Shown here piece by piece: positions 1-6,285 of a stretch of 8,735 nt of DNA (position 1 is its first letter; each line of letters starts with the position of its first letter). The notes beneath the pieces are model-generated. The model was not told the origin of the DNA. It saw only the letters and a list, made by a program, of their open reading frames with translations, and searched no databases. A program made the translations under genes and the position numbers. The stretch is from NCBI GenBank assembly GCA_900544515.1, contig UQVI01000076.1, positions 1 to 8,735 of the forward strand. The letters run 5' to 3'. The DNA comes from an uncultured Oscillospiraceae bacterium. Lineage in GTDB: Bacteria > Bacillota > Clostridia > Oscillospirales > Acutalibacteraceae.

Positions 1-32
1 CTCGTGGGCTCGGAGATGTGTATAAGAGACAG
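1..32 (+). other. Nextera (Tn5) Read-2-side sequencing adapter, not genomic
   Basis: Bases 14-32 are the 19-bp Tn5 mosaic end, and bases 1-13 are the tail of the Illumina Nextera i7/Read-2 adapter with its first two bases missing. This is library sequence left on the end of the assembly or read. Genomic sequence begins at 33. The truncation of the first gene is therefore where the DNA fragment was cut and is not a biological event. Confidence 0.98.
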
Positions 33-263
33 ATATACAGGATAACAAACAATTAAATCACTCTTTTTGCCGAATATTCCGCCGAATACAACTGACAGAA
101 CAATCATATTAAGAAGTGGCTGCAAAAAGCTCCACAAAATACCGAGCCACGAGTTACGATATTTCAGCTTTACGTTTTTCATTGTCAGCTCTTTGAGCAG
201 ATTTTTATACTTATTGAACATATCAACGCCATGGTTGAGTTCACGATTCTCTTTAACTTTCAC
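33..263 (-). CDS. ABC-2 type polysaccharide export permease, N-terminal part
   Basis: Only the first 77 codons are present; the frame stays open to the insert end at 33. The product begins with a short cytoplasmic helix (KYKNLLKELTMKNVKLKYR, about residues 18-36). A first membrane segment follows with the motif SWLGILWSFLQPLLNMIV (38-55), then VVFGGIFG. This pattern is typical of the RfbA/TagG/KpsM-type ABC-2 permeases that export O-antigen, teichoic acid or capsule chains with an ATPase partner, usually encoded next door and here out of view. I chose the GTG start at 263 because AGAGGTG lies 5 nt upstream (269-275). An ATG at 221 (residue 15) has no comparable ribosome binding site. The gene has its own promoter and lies 151 bp downstream of aroK. 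The family call is fairly sure, but the exported substrate cannot be read from this fragment. Confidence 0.82.
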
Positions 264-341
264 AAAGGCACCTCTTTGCTTTGATAAATGAATGAATTGA
301 ATAAAAACGATTGCACTTATCTCTGTATTAATAACTTAGGG

Positions 342-370
342 ATTATAGCACATATCCTATTTTTTTTCAA
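342..370 (-). promoter_or_regulatory. Sigma-70 type promoter for the export permease
   Basis: On the minus strand a -35 TTGAAA (370-365) is followed after 17 nt by TATAAT (347-342), preceded by TG one base away, giving the extended -10 TGCTATAAT. Transcription should start near 335, leaving a leader of about 70 nt before the GTG at 263. Spacing and matches are close to ideal. The permease can therefore be transcribed separately from aroE-aroK, although no terminator was seen between them. Confidence 0.7.
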
Positions 371-414
371 CTTGACACGTAAATAATAAACAATTGTCGT
401 ATTATTGTCCTGAA

Positions 415-903
415 TCATCTGAAAATATCCGCAATCTCAATTGCGGTTTTACGAGCAGACATATTGCCGTCAATCACATAATCTGCTGCACTCAGATATT
501 TTGACTTACGTTCATCATAAAGCTGTCGTGCTTTTTCTCTATCCTGGAAAAGAGGTCTTGTTTTTGAATTGCCTATACGCTGGCATATAACATCAAAATC
601 CGCATCCAAAAATACAATCTTTCCACCTTGTTTGAGTGCATCCACATTTCTCTGAAAAGTCAGTGCTCCCCCTCCTGTTGAAACAACACAGTTTTTCATA
701 TCTGAAATCTTCTTACAGCACTCAAATTCCAAATCCCGAAAATAATCTTCTCCATGAACAGTAAATATTGCTTTGATTGCAACACCCTGCTCACGCTCAA
801 TAAGCTCATCGGTATCAATAAACTTTCTTCCCATTATTTTAGCCAGCTCCTGACCTACAGTAGTCTTTCCGCTGCCCATAAATCCACAAAGAATAATGTT
901 CAT
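415..903 (-). CDS. aroK: Shikimate kinase
   Basis: A cytoplasmic enzyme that phosphorylates shikimate at the 3-hydroxyl with ATP, the fifth step of chorismate and aromatic amino acid synthesis. The 162 residues match the usual single-domain length. Visible landmarks are the Walker A loop GFMGSGKTT (7-15), the shikimate-binding DTDELIE (30-36; Asp32), FRDLE with Arg56, the GGGA loop (77-80), the lid arginine in TRPLF (115-119), and Arg132 in YDERKSKY. All expected substrate-binding residues are present, so it should be active. Its ATG (903-901) overlaps the aroE stop by one base (TAATG), and no good ribosome binding site precedes it. Translation is therefore probably coupled to aroE. The stop is at 417-415. 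No convincing terminator follows, only an AT-rich dyad at 382-406. Confidence 0.96.
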   Translation of the reverse strand: MNIILCGFMGSGKTTVGQELAKIMGRKFIDTDELIEREQGVAIKAIFTVHGEDYFRDLEFECCKKISDMKNCVVSTGGGALTFQRNVDALKQGGKIVFLDADFDVICQRIGNSKTRPLFQDREKARQLYDERKSKYLSAADYVIDGNMSARKTAIEIADIFR

Positions 904-1730
904 TATTTTTTCAGCTCACTTTCTGCAATTTCAATAACAGGCTTAATCTGCTCCATAGTGAATTTTACACCAAACCAGATTTCCTGTGCAACAGCCGCCT
1001 GCCATACCAGCATCGGCAGTCCATTGGAATATTTAGCACCAGCCGCCTTAGCATATTTAATCAGTTGTGTTTCCATAGGATTATAAACGGCATCAAATAC
1101 AGCACTGCAATATTTAACCTTTTCCTCAGGCAAGACACACGCATCAACATTTGGAAACATACCTACAGGAGTACCGTTTATAAGAACATCATATTTACCG
1201 TCGACCTCATCAAGAGTAATGACCTTAATTGTTTTTCCAAGCTTGTCCTCTATCTCACGTTTGATCTGATTCCCTGCATTTATATCAGCGTCGCGAACTG
1301 CAATTGTAAGATCAGCTCCTGCAAGCACGCTTTCAAAGGCGAACATTCGGGATACTCCACCGCTGCCGCAAAGAAGCACCTTACCCTTAAGCTCAATATC
1401 AGCCATTTCAAGTGCACGGAGAAAACCGAAACAGTCGGTGTTATATCCTGTAAGAATACCATTTTTATTATCAACCGTATTTACCGCACCAAAAAGCTCC
1501 GCTCTTTCGGAAAGTCCGTCAAGAAAGGGAATGATATTTGTCTTATGGGGAATGGTAACATTAAAACCGTTCAGCTTTTTCAGTTCTTCAACGCCCTGTG
1601 AAAAGCTGTCAGGATGAACCTCCTTCAGCTCATAGGATGCATCCATTCCATTTATTTTAAAAAGCGCTTTATGTATAACCGGTGACATAGAATGTCCTAA
1701 AGGGAAACCGGTGAGTCCGAATTGATTCAT
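903..1730 (-). CDS. aroE: Shikimate dehydrogenase
   Basis: Reduces 3-dehydroshikimate to shikimate, normally with NADPH, immediately before the AroK step. The 275 residues are standard length. The N-terminal substrate domain shows GHSMSP (12-17), NVTIPHK with catalytic Lys63, GAVNTV (81-86) and GYNTD with catalytic Asp99. The Rossmann domain has GSGGVSR (122-128), and NGTPVGM and NGLPMLVWQAA follow near the C-terminus. The dinucleotide region is unusual. The usual GAGGA loop reads GSGGV, and the NRT motif that normally holds the NADPH 2'-phosphate reads VRDAD (145-149). The ATG at 1730 is preceded by GAGGT (1742-1738) with 7 nt spacing. It is the first gene of an aroE-aroK unit, with the two reading frames overlapping by one base. 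The enzyme call is secure; cofactor preference is open. Confidence 0.95.
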   Translation of the reverse strand: MNQFGLTGFPLGHSMSPVIHKALFKINGMDASYELKEVHPDSFSQGVEELKKLNGFNVTIPHKTNIIPFLDGLSERAELFGAVNTVDNKNGILTGYNTDCFGFLRALEMADIELKGKVLLCGSGGVSRMFAFESVLAGADLTIAVRDADINAGNQIKREIEDKLGKTIKVITLDEVDGKYDVLINGTPVGMFPNVDACVLPEEKVKYCSAVFDAVYNPMETQLIKYAKAAGAKYSNGLPMLVWQAAVAQEIWFGVKFTMEQIKPVIEIAESELKK

Positions 1731-1756
1731 TTATTTTACCTCGTTAAAAAAAATTA

Positions 1757-1783
1757 TTGACAATTGAATAGGAATTATATAAT
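1757..1783 (+). promoter_or_regulatory. Promoter for acpP
   Basis: A consensus -35 TTGACA (1757-1762) is followed by TATAAT (1778-1783) after 15 nt, or by the overlapping TAATAT (1780-1785) after 17 nt. The start would fall near 1790, about 50 nt before the acpP ATG. The -10 element overlaps the proposed aroE -10 on the other strand, so the two promoters may compete. Confidence 0.6.
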
Positions 1784-1801
1784 ATGATAATAACATAACA
1801 A
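1774..1801 (-). promoter_or_regulatory. Possible divergent promoter for aroE-aroK
   Basis: On the minus strand TTGTTA (1801-1796) precedes TATAAT (1779-1774) by 16 nt, which puts the start about 37 nt upstream of the aroE ATG. The -35 is only a partial match and the region is very AT-rich, so this is tentative. Confidence 0.4.
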
Positions 1802-1839
1802 AACAATATTAACAACTACTTTTTGAGGTGAAGGTTATT

Positions 1840-2067
1840 ATGGTATTAGAAAAAATCAAAGCTATTCTCTCCGAACAACTGGATATTGATGAAAATAACA
1901 TCAATGCTGACAGCCTTATTGTGGAAGATTTAGGTGCTGACAGTCTTGACGCTATCGACATCGTTATGTCTGTTGAAGATGAATTCGGAATCGAGGTTCC
2001 TGATGAAATCGTGGAGAAAATGGAAAGCGTAAATGATATCATTACTTTTGTTGAAAATAATATATAG
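1840..2067 (+). CDS. acpP: Acyl carrier protein
   Basis: A small acidic carrier that holds growing acyl chains on a 4'-phosphopantetheine arm during fatty acid synthesis. The 75 residues are the normal ACP length. The attachment serine is Ser35 in GADSLDAIDIVM (32-43), and the helix after it (VEDEFGIEVPDE, 45-56) is typical of type II fatty-acid ACPs. The ATG at 1840 is chosen over a GTG four codons upstream because GAGGTGA (1825-1831) sits 8 nt before it and overlaps the GTG. The gene stands alone here, with its own promoter and terminator, between a divergent aroE and glpK. It is not in a fab cluster as the main acpP often is. It could be the housekeeping ACP or a second copy, and the window cannot decide that. 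Confidence 0.93.
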   Translation: MVLEKIKAILSEQLDIDENNINADSLIVEDLGADSLDAIDIVMSVEDEFGIEVPDEIVEKMESVNDIITFVENNI

Positions 2068-2117
2068 GACACATCCAAATAATTGTTCATTATATTTACG
2101 AAATAGTACGTATATCA

Positions 2118-2146
2118 TTGACTTTAAATTATAAATAAAGTAAAAT
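2118..2146 (+). promoter_or_regulatory. Candidate promoter for glpK, butting against the acpP terminator
   Basis: TTGACT (2118-2123) and TAAAAT (2141-2146) are spaced by 17 nt. The predicted start, near 2153, lies inside the left arm of the acpP terminator, so RNA made here would lack most of that arm and escape termination. The leader to the glpK ATG would be about 100 nt. A second -10-like TATAAT at 2210-2215 has no convincing -35. Confidence 0.5.
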
Positions 2147-2147
2147 G

Positions 2148-2174
2148 AAAGCAGGTATAAAACCTGCTTTTTTG
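2148..2174 (+). terminator. Rho-independent terminator of acpP
   Basis: A perfect 9-bp stem (2148-2156 with 2162-2170, AAAGCAGGT/ACCTGCTTT) and a 5-nt loop are followed by T's through 2173. It lies 80 bp downstream of the acpP stop and upstream of glpK. Confidence 0.9.
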
Positions 2175-2253
2175 TTTATCAAAAAGGCAATAATCAGGCT
2201 GTTATTGGGTATAATTATTTATATCATCAGCCGTTTTGAGAGGGGTAATCCAT

Positions 2254-3756
2254 ATGTCTGAGAAATATGTTATGGCGCTGGATCAGGGTACCACATCCTC
2301 ACGTGCCATCATATTTAATAAGAAAGGTGAAATTGTAGCAAAAGCTCAGAACGAATTCACTCAGTACTATCCGGAAAATGGTTGGGTTGAGCACGACCCG
2401 ATGGAAATTCTGTTTTCACAAATCAGTGCTATTTTATCATGTCTTAGACTTGAAAAGGTAGATCCTAAAGATATTGCCGGAATAGGAATAACCAATCAGA
2501 GAGAAACTACTATTGTCTGGGATAAGGAAACCGGAAAGCCTGTTGCAAATGCGATTGTATGGCAATGCCGAAGAACTGCTCAATACTGTGAGGAACTTAA
2601 GGCTGAAGGACTGAGCGATTATATCAAGGACACTACAGGTCTTCTTATTGATGCTTATTTCAGTGCGACAAAAATCAAATGGATTCTTGATAATGTAGAG
2701 GGCGCAAGAGAAAAAGCAGAAAACGGTGAACTCCTATTTGGTACAGTTGACACTTGGCTAATATGGAATTTAACGAATGGCAAGGTACATGTAACGGATT
2801 ATTCAAATGCATGCAGAACTATGCTGTTTGATATTAATAAGCTTTGCTGGGATCCGTTTTTGTGCGAAAAACTCGGAATTCCAATGAGCATGCTGCCTGA
2901 GGTAAAACCATCAAGCTGTATTTATGGCAAGGTTGCCAAGATTACAGGTATAGAGGATATTGAAAATGTTCCGATAGCGGGTGCAATCGGTGACCAGCCG
3001 GGTGCACTATTTGGTCAGGGATGCTTTAATATCGGCCAGGCTAAGAACACTTACGGCACAGGCTGTTTTCTACTGATGAACACAGGTGATAAAAAGGTTA
3101 ATTCACGTTCAAATCTTCTCTCCGGCATTGCTTGGGGAATAGATGATAAAATTACATATTCGCTTGAGGGATCTGCCTTCAATGCCGGCTCTGTAATCAA
3201 ATGGCTGAGAGATGAGGTTGAACTTATACATTCAGCTCCTGAATGTGATGAGCTGGCATCTGAGGTTGATGACGCCAATGGACTTTATTTTGTACCTGCT
3301 TTCACAGGGCTTGGTGCTCCATACTGGGATATGTATGCAAGAGGAACAATGATCGGCTTAACACGAGGTGTTAACCGCAAGCACATTTGCCGTGCTGTAC
3401 TGGAAAGCATTACATTCCAAATGACCGATTTACTTGAAGCAATGATGAGTGATTCAGATATTATGCTAAAGGATTTACGTGTTGATGGCGGTGCATCTGT
3501 ATCAGATATTATGATGCAGATTCAGGCTGATATGACAGGTGTCCCTGTAAACAGACCTAAAAATATTGAGACTACAGCTCTCGGTGCTGCTTACTGTGCA
3601 GGACTTGCAACAGGCGTGTGGGAAAATACGGACGAAATTGAGGCAAACCGCCAGGTTGATAAAATGTTTATTCCTTCAATGGAAACAACATTAAGAAATA
3701 AAAAATATTCTGACTGGAAACGTGCAGTTGAACGCTCACGCAACTGGGAAAGATAA
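2254..3756 (+). CDS. glpK: Glycerol kinase
   Basis: Phosphorylates glycerol to sn-glycerol 3-phosphate with ATP, trapping it for lipid synthesis or glycolysis. The 500 residues are full length for this FGGY-family enzyme. Landmarks are the phosphate loop DQGTTSSR (10-17), the glycerol-binding NQRET with Arg83 and Glu84, Tyr135 in an FGGY signature (135-147), DYSNACRTML (182-191), and GDQPGALFGQG (246-256) with Asp247 and Gln248. The second FGGY signature (RGTMIGLTRG) follows later. The ATG at 2254 has AGAGGGG about 8 nt upstream; an upstream TTG at 2236 overlaps that site. The regulatory loop before GDQ lacks the HF(Y/F)G histidine that HPr phosphorylates in enterococcal GlpK, and also the E. 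coli GGKGGTR fructose-bisphosphate loop. No glpF or glpD is adjacent. A dehydrogenase starts 22 bp downstream, so the two are probably co-transcribed. Confidence 0.97.
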   Translation: MSEKYVMALDQGTTSSRAIIFNKKGEIVAKAQNEFTQYYPENGWVEHDPMEILFSQISAILSCLRLEKVDPKDIAGIGITNQRETTIVWDKETGKPVANAIVWQCRRTAQYCEELKAEGLSDYIKDTTGLLIDAYFSATKIKWILDNVEGAREKAENGELLFGTVDTWLIWNLTNGKVHVTDYSNACRTMLFDINKLCWDPFLCEKLGIPMSMLPEVKPSSCIYGKVAKITGIEDIENVPIAGAIGDQPGALFGQGCFNIGQAKNTYGTGCFLLMNTGDKKVNSRSNLLSGIAWGIDDKITYSLEGSAFNAGSVIKWLRDEVELIHSAPECDELASEVDDANGLYFVPAFTGLGAPYWDMYARGTMIGLTRGVNRKHICRAVLESITFQMTDLLEAMMSDSDIMLKDLRVDGGASVSDIMMQIQADMTGVPVNRPKNIETTALGAAYCAGLATGVWENTDEIEANRQVDKMFIPSMETTLRNKKYSDWKRAVERSRNWER

Positions 3757-3778
3757 AAAGCAAAGGAGATTTTGATTT

Positions 3779-4939
3779 ATGGGTAAGGTAATATGTCCAT
3801 GGGGATTAATCACAGATTTTGTAACTGACGCATTTGTCGGCTATGGTATTCCCAGAGAAGAAGCAGAGATTTGTACAGATGTACTGCTTGAATCAGATAA
3901 GCGCGGTATTGAAAGTCACGGATGTAACAGATTCAAACCAATCTATCTCGACCGAATCAAGGCGGGTATTCAAAGTCCTGTAACAAACTTTGAAATTGTT
4001 AAGGAAACGGAGACCACAGCAGTAGTTGACGGCCACAATGGAATGGGACAGGTAATTGGTTACAAAGCCATGCAGATGGCAATTGATAAAGCTAAAAAAT
4101 ACGGACTGGGAATGGTTGCAGTTCGTAATTCCTGTCACTATGGTATCGCCGGATACTATGCAACTCAGGCAACAGAGCAAGGCTGTATCTGTATTACAGG
4201 TACGAATGCACGACCTTCTGTTGCTCCGACTTTCGGCGTTGAAGGTATGTTCGGTACCAATCCGCTTACAGTAGGTATTCCGAGCGATGAAAAGTTTGAC
4301 TTTGTAATTGACTGTGCAACATCAATTACACAAAACGGAAAAATTGAATATTACGCAAGAATCAATGAGGACGTTCATCCGGGTACAATTATCGGCACAG
4401 ACGGTGAGCCTGTTGATGGTGATGCAGGTATTGCACTTAAAAGAATTCGTGAGGGCTCTGCCGCTCTTACTACACTCGGCGGTATCGGCGAAGCTCTTGG
4501 CGGATACAAAGGCTACGGCTATGCAATGATTATTGAGCTCCTTTCCGCTATCCTTCAGGACGGAAGCTACGGTAAGGACCTTGACGGCAAGGATGAAAAC
4601 GGCAACATCAGACCATATCATCTTGGTCACTTCTTCATTGCTATTGATACAAACCATTTTCTTGGGGAAGAGCTTGTAAGAAGCAAGGCAGGAGAAATTC
4701 TCCGTTCTATCCGAAATTCAAAGAAAGCACCTGATGCTGAAAGAATTTACACCGCCGGCGAAAAGGAATATGAAATCTGGCTCAGCAGAAAAGACAGCGG
4801 TGTTCCTATTAACGAGTCTGTACAGGGCGAAATCAACGCAGTTCGTGATGAACTGGGACTTGATTATACTTTCCCATGGGAGGATAACTATGTTCCTTAC
4901 CCTGAGAAAAATATAAAATCTCATATCGCAAGAGACTAA
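3779..4939 (+). CDS. Type-2 malate/L-lactate dehydrogenase family (Ldh_2), probable malate dehydrogenase
   Basis: An NAD(P)-dependent 2-hydroxyacid dehydrogenase of the Ldh_2 family, which is unrelated to classical MDH/LDH. Known members act on malate, lactate, ureidoglycolate or sulfolactate. Family motifs are SDKRGIESHG (39-48, with His47), VVDGHNGMGQ (82-91), NSCHYGIAGYY (117-127, with His120), GTNPLTVGIPS and VIDCATS. At 386 residues it is somewhat longer than many members, with a C-terminal tail rich in Trp, Pro and Tyr (TFPWEDNYVPYPEKN). AGGAG (3764-3768) precedes the ATG by about 10 nt. It follows glpK by 22 bp and is followed by a malic enzyme, so malate/oxaloacetate is the most likely substrate pair. 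That choice is inferred from context and not from a substrate-specific residue. Confidence 0.88.
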   Translation: MGKVICPWGLITDFVTDAFVGYGIPREEAEICTDVLLESDKRGIESHGCNRFKPIYLDRIKAGIQSPVTNFEIVKETETTAVVDGHNGMGQVIGYKAMQMAIDKAKKYGLGMVAVRNSCHYGIAGYYATQATEQGCICITGTNARPSVAPTFGVEGMFGTNPLTVGIPSDEKFDFVIDCATSITQNGKIEYYARINEDVHPGTIIGTDGEPVDGDAGIALKRIREGSAALTTLGGIGEALGGYKGYGYAMIIELLSAILQDGSYGKDLDGKDENGNIRPYHLGHFFIAIDTNHFLGEELVRSKAGEILRSIRNSKKAPDAERIYTAGEKEYEIWLSRKDSGVPINESVQGEINAVRDELGLDYTFPWEDNYVPYPEKNIKSHIARD

Positions 4940-4948
4940 TCAACTTAA

Positions 4949-4984
4949 ATTGACACTGAACAGGAACCCCTTTTCAGTGTCAAT
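4949..4984 (+). repeat. Perfect 12-bp inverted repeat between the dehydrogenase and malic enzyme
   Basis: ATTGACACTGAA (4949-4960) is repeated inverted at 4973-4984 around a 12-nt loop. AGG and CCT inside the loop (4962-4964, 4969-4971) could add three more pairs. No T-run follows, so it is not a standard terminator. As RNA it could stop 3' decay or tune the ratio of the two enzymes. As DNA it could be an operator ahead of the malic enzyme gene. Confidence 0.75.
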
Positions 4985-5014
4985 ACATATTTATATTTTA
5001 GGAGAAATAACATA

Positions 5015-6187
5015 ATGGATTATCGTAAAGAATCATTAAAATTACACGGAGAATGGAAAGGTAAGCTCGAGGTTACGGCCAGAGCTAAAGTTAACGATAA
5101 GGATGCACTTTCACTCGCATACACTCCGGGTGTGGCAGAACCTTGTCTCGCTATTCAGGACGATTACAATAAGAGCTGGGAGCTCACACGCCGCTGGAAT
5201 ATGGTAGCCGTTATCACAGATGGTACTGCTGTACTAGGACTTGGTGACATCGGTCCGGAAGCCGGTATGCCTGTAATGGAAGGTAAATGCGTACTCTTCA
5301 AGGAATTCGGTGATGTTGATGCATTCCCGCTGTGCGTTCGCACAAAGAATGTGGATGAGTTTGTTGAAACAGTTTACAACATCAGCGGCTCCTTCGGCGG
5401 TATTAATCTTGAAGATATCGCTGCTCCAAGATGCTTTGAAATTGAAGAAAAGCTTAAGGAAAAGTGTGATATTCCTATTTTCCATGATGATCAGCACGGC
5501 ACAGCAGTTGTTGTTTCAGCTGCACTTATTAACGCAACAAAACTTACCGGCAAAGCACTTTCAGACTGCAAGGCAGTTATCAACGGCTCAGGTGCTGCAG
5601 GTATTGCCATTGCAAAACTTCTGATGTCACTTGGTCTGCGCGACGTAATCCTTTGTGACAGAACAGGTGCAATCTATGAGGGCAGAGAAAACCTCAACGC
5701 ATCAAAAGAAGATATTGCAAAGGTAACAAACAGAGAGATGACAAAGGGTTCACTCGTTGAGGCTGTTAAGGGTACAGATATATTTATCGGTGTATCTGCG
5801 CCGGGTGTGCTTACACAGGATATGATTAAGACAATGAATTCTGATCCTATCGTTCTTGCTATGGCTAATCCGACTCCTGAAATAATGCCTGATGAAGCTA
5901 AGGCTGCCGGCGCAAAAATCGTTGGCACAGGCCGTTCTGACTTCCCTAACCAGATTAACAATGTTGTCGCTTTTCCTGGCATTTTCAGAGGTGCTCTTGA
6001 CGTAAGAGCAAGTGCTATTACAGAAAACATGAAGATAGCTGCGGCTTATGCAATTGCATCACTTGTTGACGATGACAAGCTCACACCTGACTATATTCTT
6101 CCATATGCTTTTGATGAAAGAATCAAGGACACAGTTGCAAAGGCTGTTGCTGATGCTGCAGTTAAAGACGGCGTAGCCCGTATATAA
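5015..6187 (+). CDS. NAD(P)-dependent malic enzyme, single-domain type
   Basis: Oxidatively decarboxylates malate to pyruvate and CO2 with NAD(P)+ and a divalent metal. The 390 residues match the short bacterial form without the C-terminal phosphotransacetylase-like domain. Key positions are SLAYTPGVAEP with Tyr36 as probable general acid, GKCVLFKEFGDVDAFP with Lys91, metal ligands in NLEDIAAPR (Glu133, Asp134) and FHDDQHGTA (Asp159), the dinucleotide loop GSGAAG (191-196), ANPTPEI, and TGRSDFPNQINNV. The start is set by AGGAG (5000-5004), 10 nt before the ATG. It lies 75 bp after the dehydrogenase, beyond an inverted repeat, and ends at a terminator. The residue after the second Rossmann strand is Asp (LCDRTG), which may favour NAD, but I would not assign cofactor from that alone. 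With its neighbour it forms a malate-to-pyruvate module. Confidence 0.94.
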   Translation: MDYRKESLKLHGEWKGKLEVTARAKVNDKDALSLAYTPGVAEPCLAIQDDYNKSWELTRRWNMVAVITDGTAVLGLGDIGPEAGMPVMEGKCVLFKEFGDVDAFPLCVRTKNVDEFVETVYNISGSFGGINLEDIAAPRCFEIEEKLKEKCDIPIFHDDQHGTAVVVSAALINATKLTGKALSDCKAVINGSGAAGIAIAKLLMSLGLRDVILCDRTGAIYEGRENLNASKEDIAKVTNREMTKGSLVEAVKGTDIFIGVSAPGVLTQDMIKTMNSDPIVLAMANPTPEIMPDEAKAAGAKIVGTGRSDFPNQINNVVAFPGIFRGALDVRASAITENMKIAAAYAIASLVDDDKLTPDYILPYAFDERIKDTVAKAVADAAVKDGVARI

Positions 6188-6201
6188 ATATAATGTAATA
6201 T

Positions 6202-6239
6202 ATAATCCCTTGTGTTCTTCACAGGGGATTATTGTTTTT
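6202..6239 (+). terminator. Rho-independent terminator of the malic enzyme transcript
   Basis: A 13-bp stem with one G-U pair (6202-6214 with 6220-6232) and loop TTCTT is followed by a T-rich tail through 6239. It begins 15 bp after the malic enzyme stop. The tail overlaps the -35 element of the next gene. Confidence 0.88.
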
Positions 6240-6260
6240 ATCATCATAATGTGTTATGAT
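6232..6260 (+). promoter_or_regulatory. Promoter for the XRE regulator gene
   Basis: TTGTTT (6232-6237) lies 17 nt before TATGAT (6255-6260), which has an upstream TG (6252-6253) giving an extended -10. The start should be near 6267, leaving a leader of about 20 nt. An ATG at 6256 lies inside this -10, which argues that the protein starts at 6286. Confidence 0.6.
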
Positions 6261-6285
6261 ATTAAAAAAAGTTCAGAGGTGCAGC

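Noticed and set aside
67..291. Plus-strand open frame of 74 codons at the left end
   Set aside because: It is the antisense shadow of the truncated export permease, which has recognisable family motifs, a ribosome binding site and a promoter on the minus strand.
372..405. Plus-strand TTGACA (372-377) with TATTAT (400-405)
   Set aside because: The spacing is 22 nt and there is no plus-strand gene downstream, only antisense of aroK.
382..406. AT-only dyad AATAATA/TATTATT after aroK, with ACAATTGT inside
   Set aside because: The stem has no GC pairs and no T-run, so it is too weak to call a terminator. An operator is possible but unsupported.
754..1601. Two long plus-strand frames opposite aroK and aroE
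   Set aside because: Both are antisense to genes with complete catalytic motifs, and the translations have no recognisable domain.
2187..2232. CAATAA/TTATTG and GGCTG/CAGCC dyads before glpK
   Set aside because: The arms are 5-6 bp in AT-rich sequence, about what chance gives; no known regulator site was recognised.
4322..4657. Minus-strand 111-codon frame inside the Ldh_2 dehydrogenase
   Set aside because: It is antisense to a well-supported gene, with no ribosome binding site or domain.
6256..6285. Ten-residue N-terminal extension of the XRE protein
   Set aside because: The ATG at 6256 lies inside the predicted extended -10 element, and the ribosome binding site at 6275-6281 serves the ATG at 6286.
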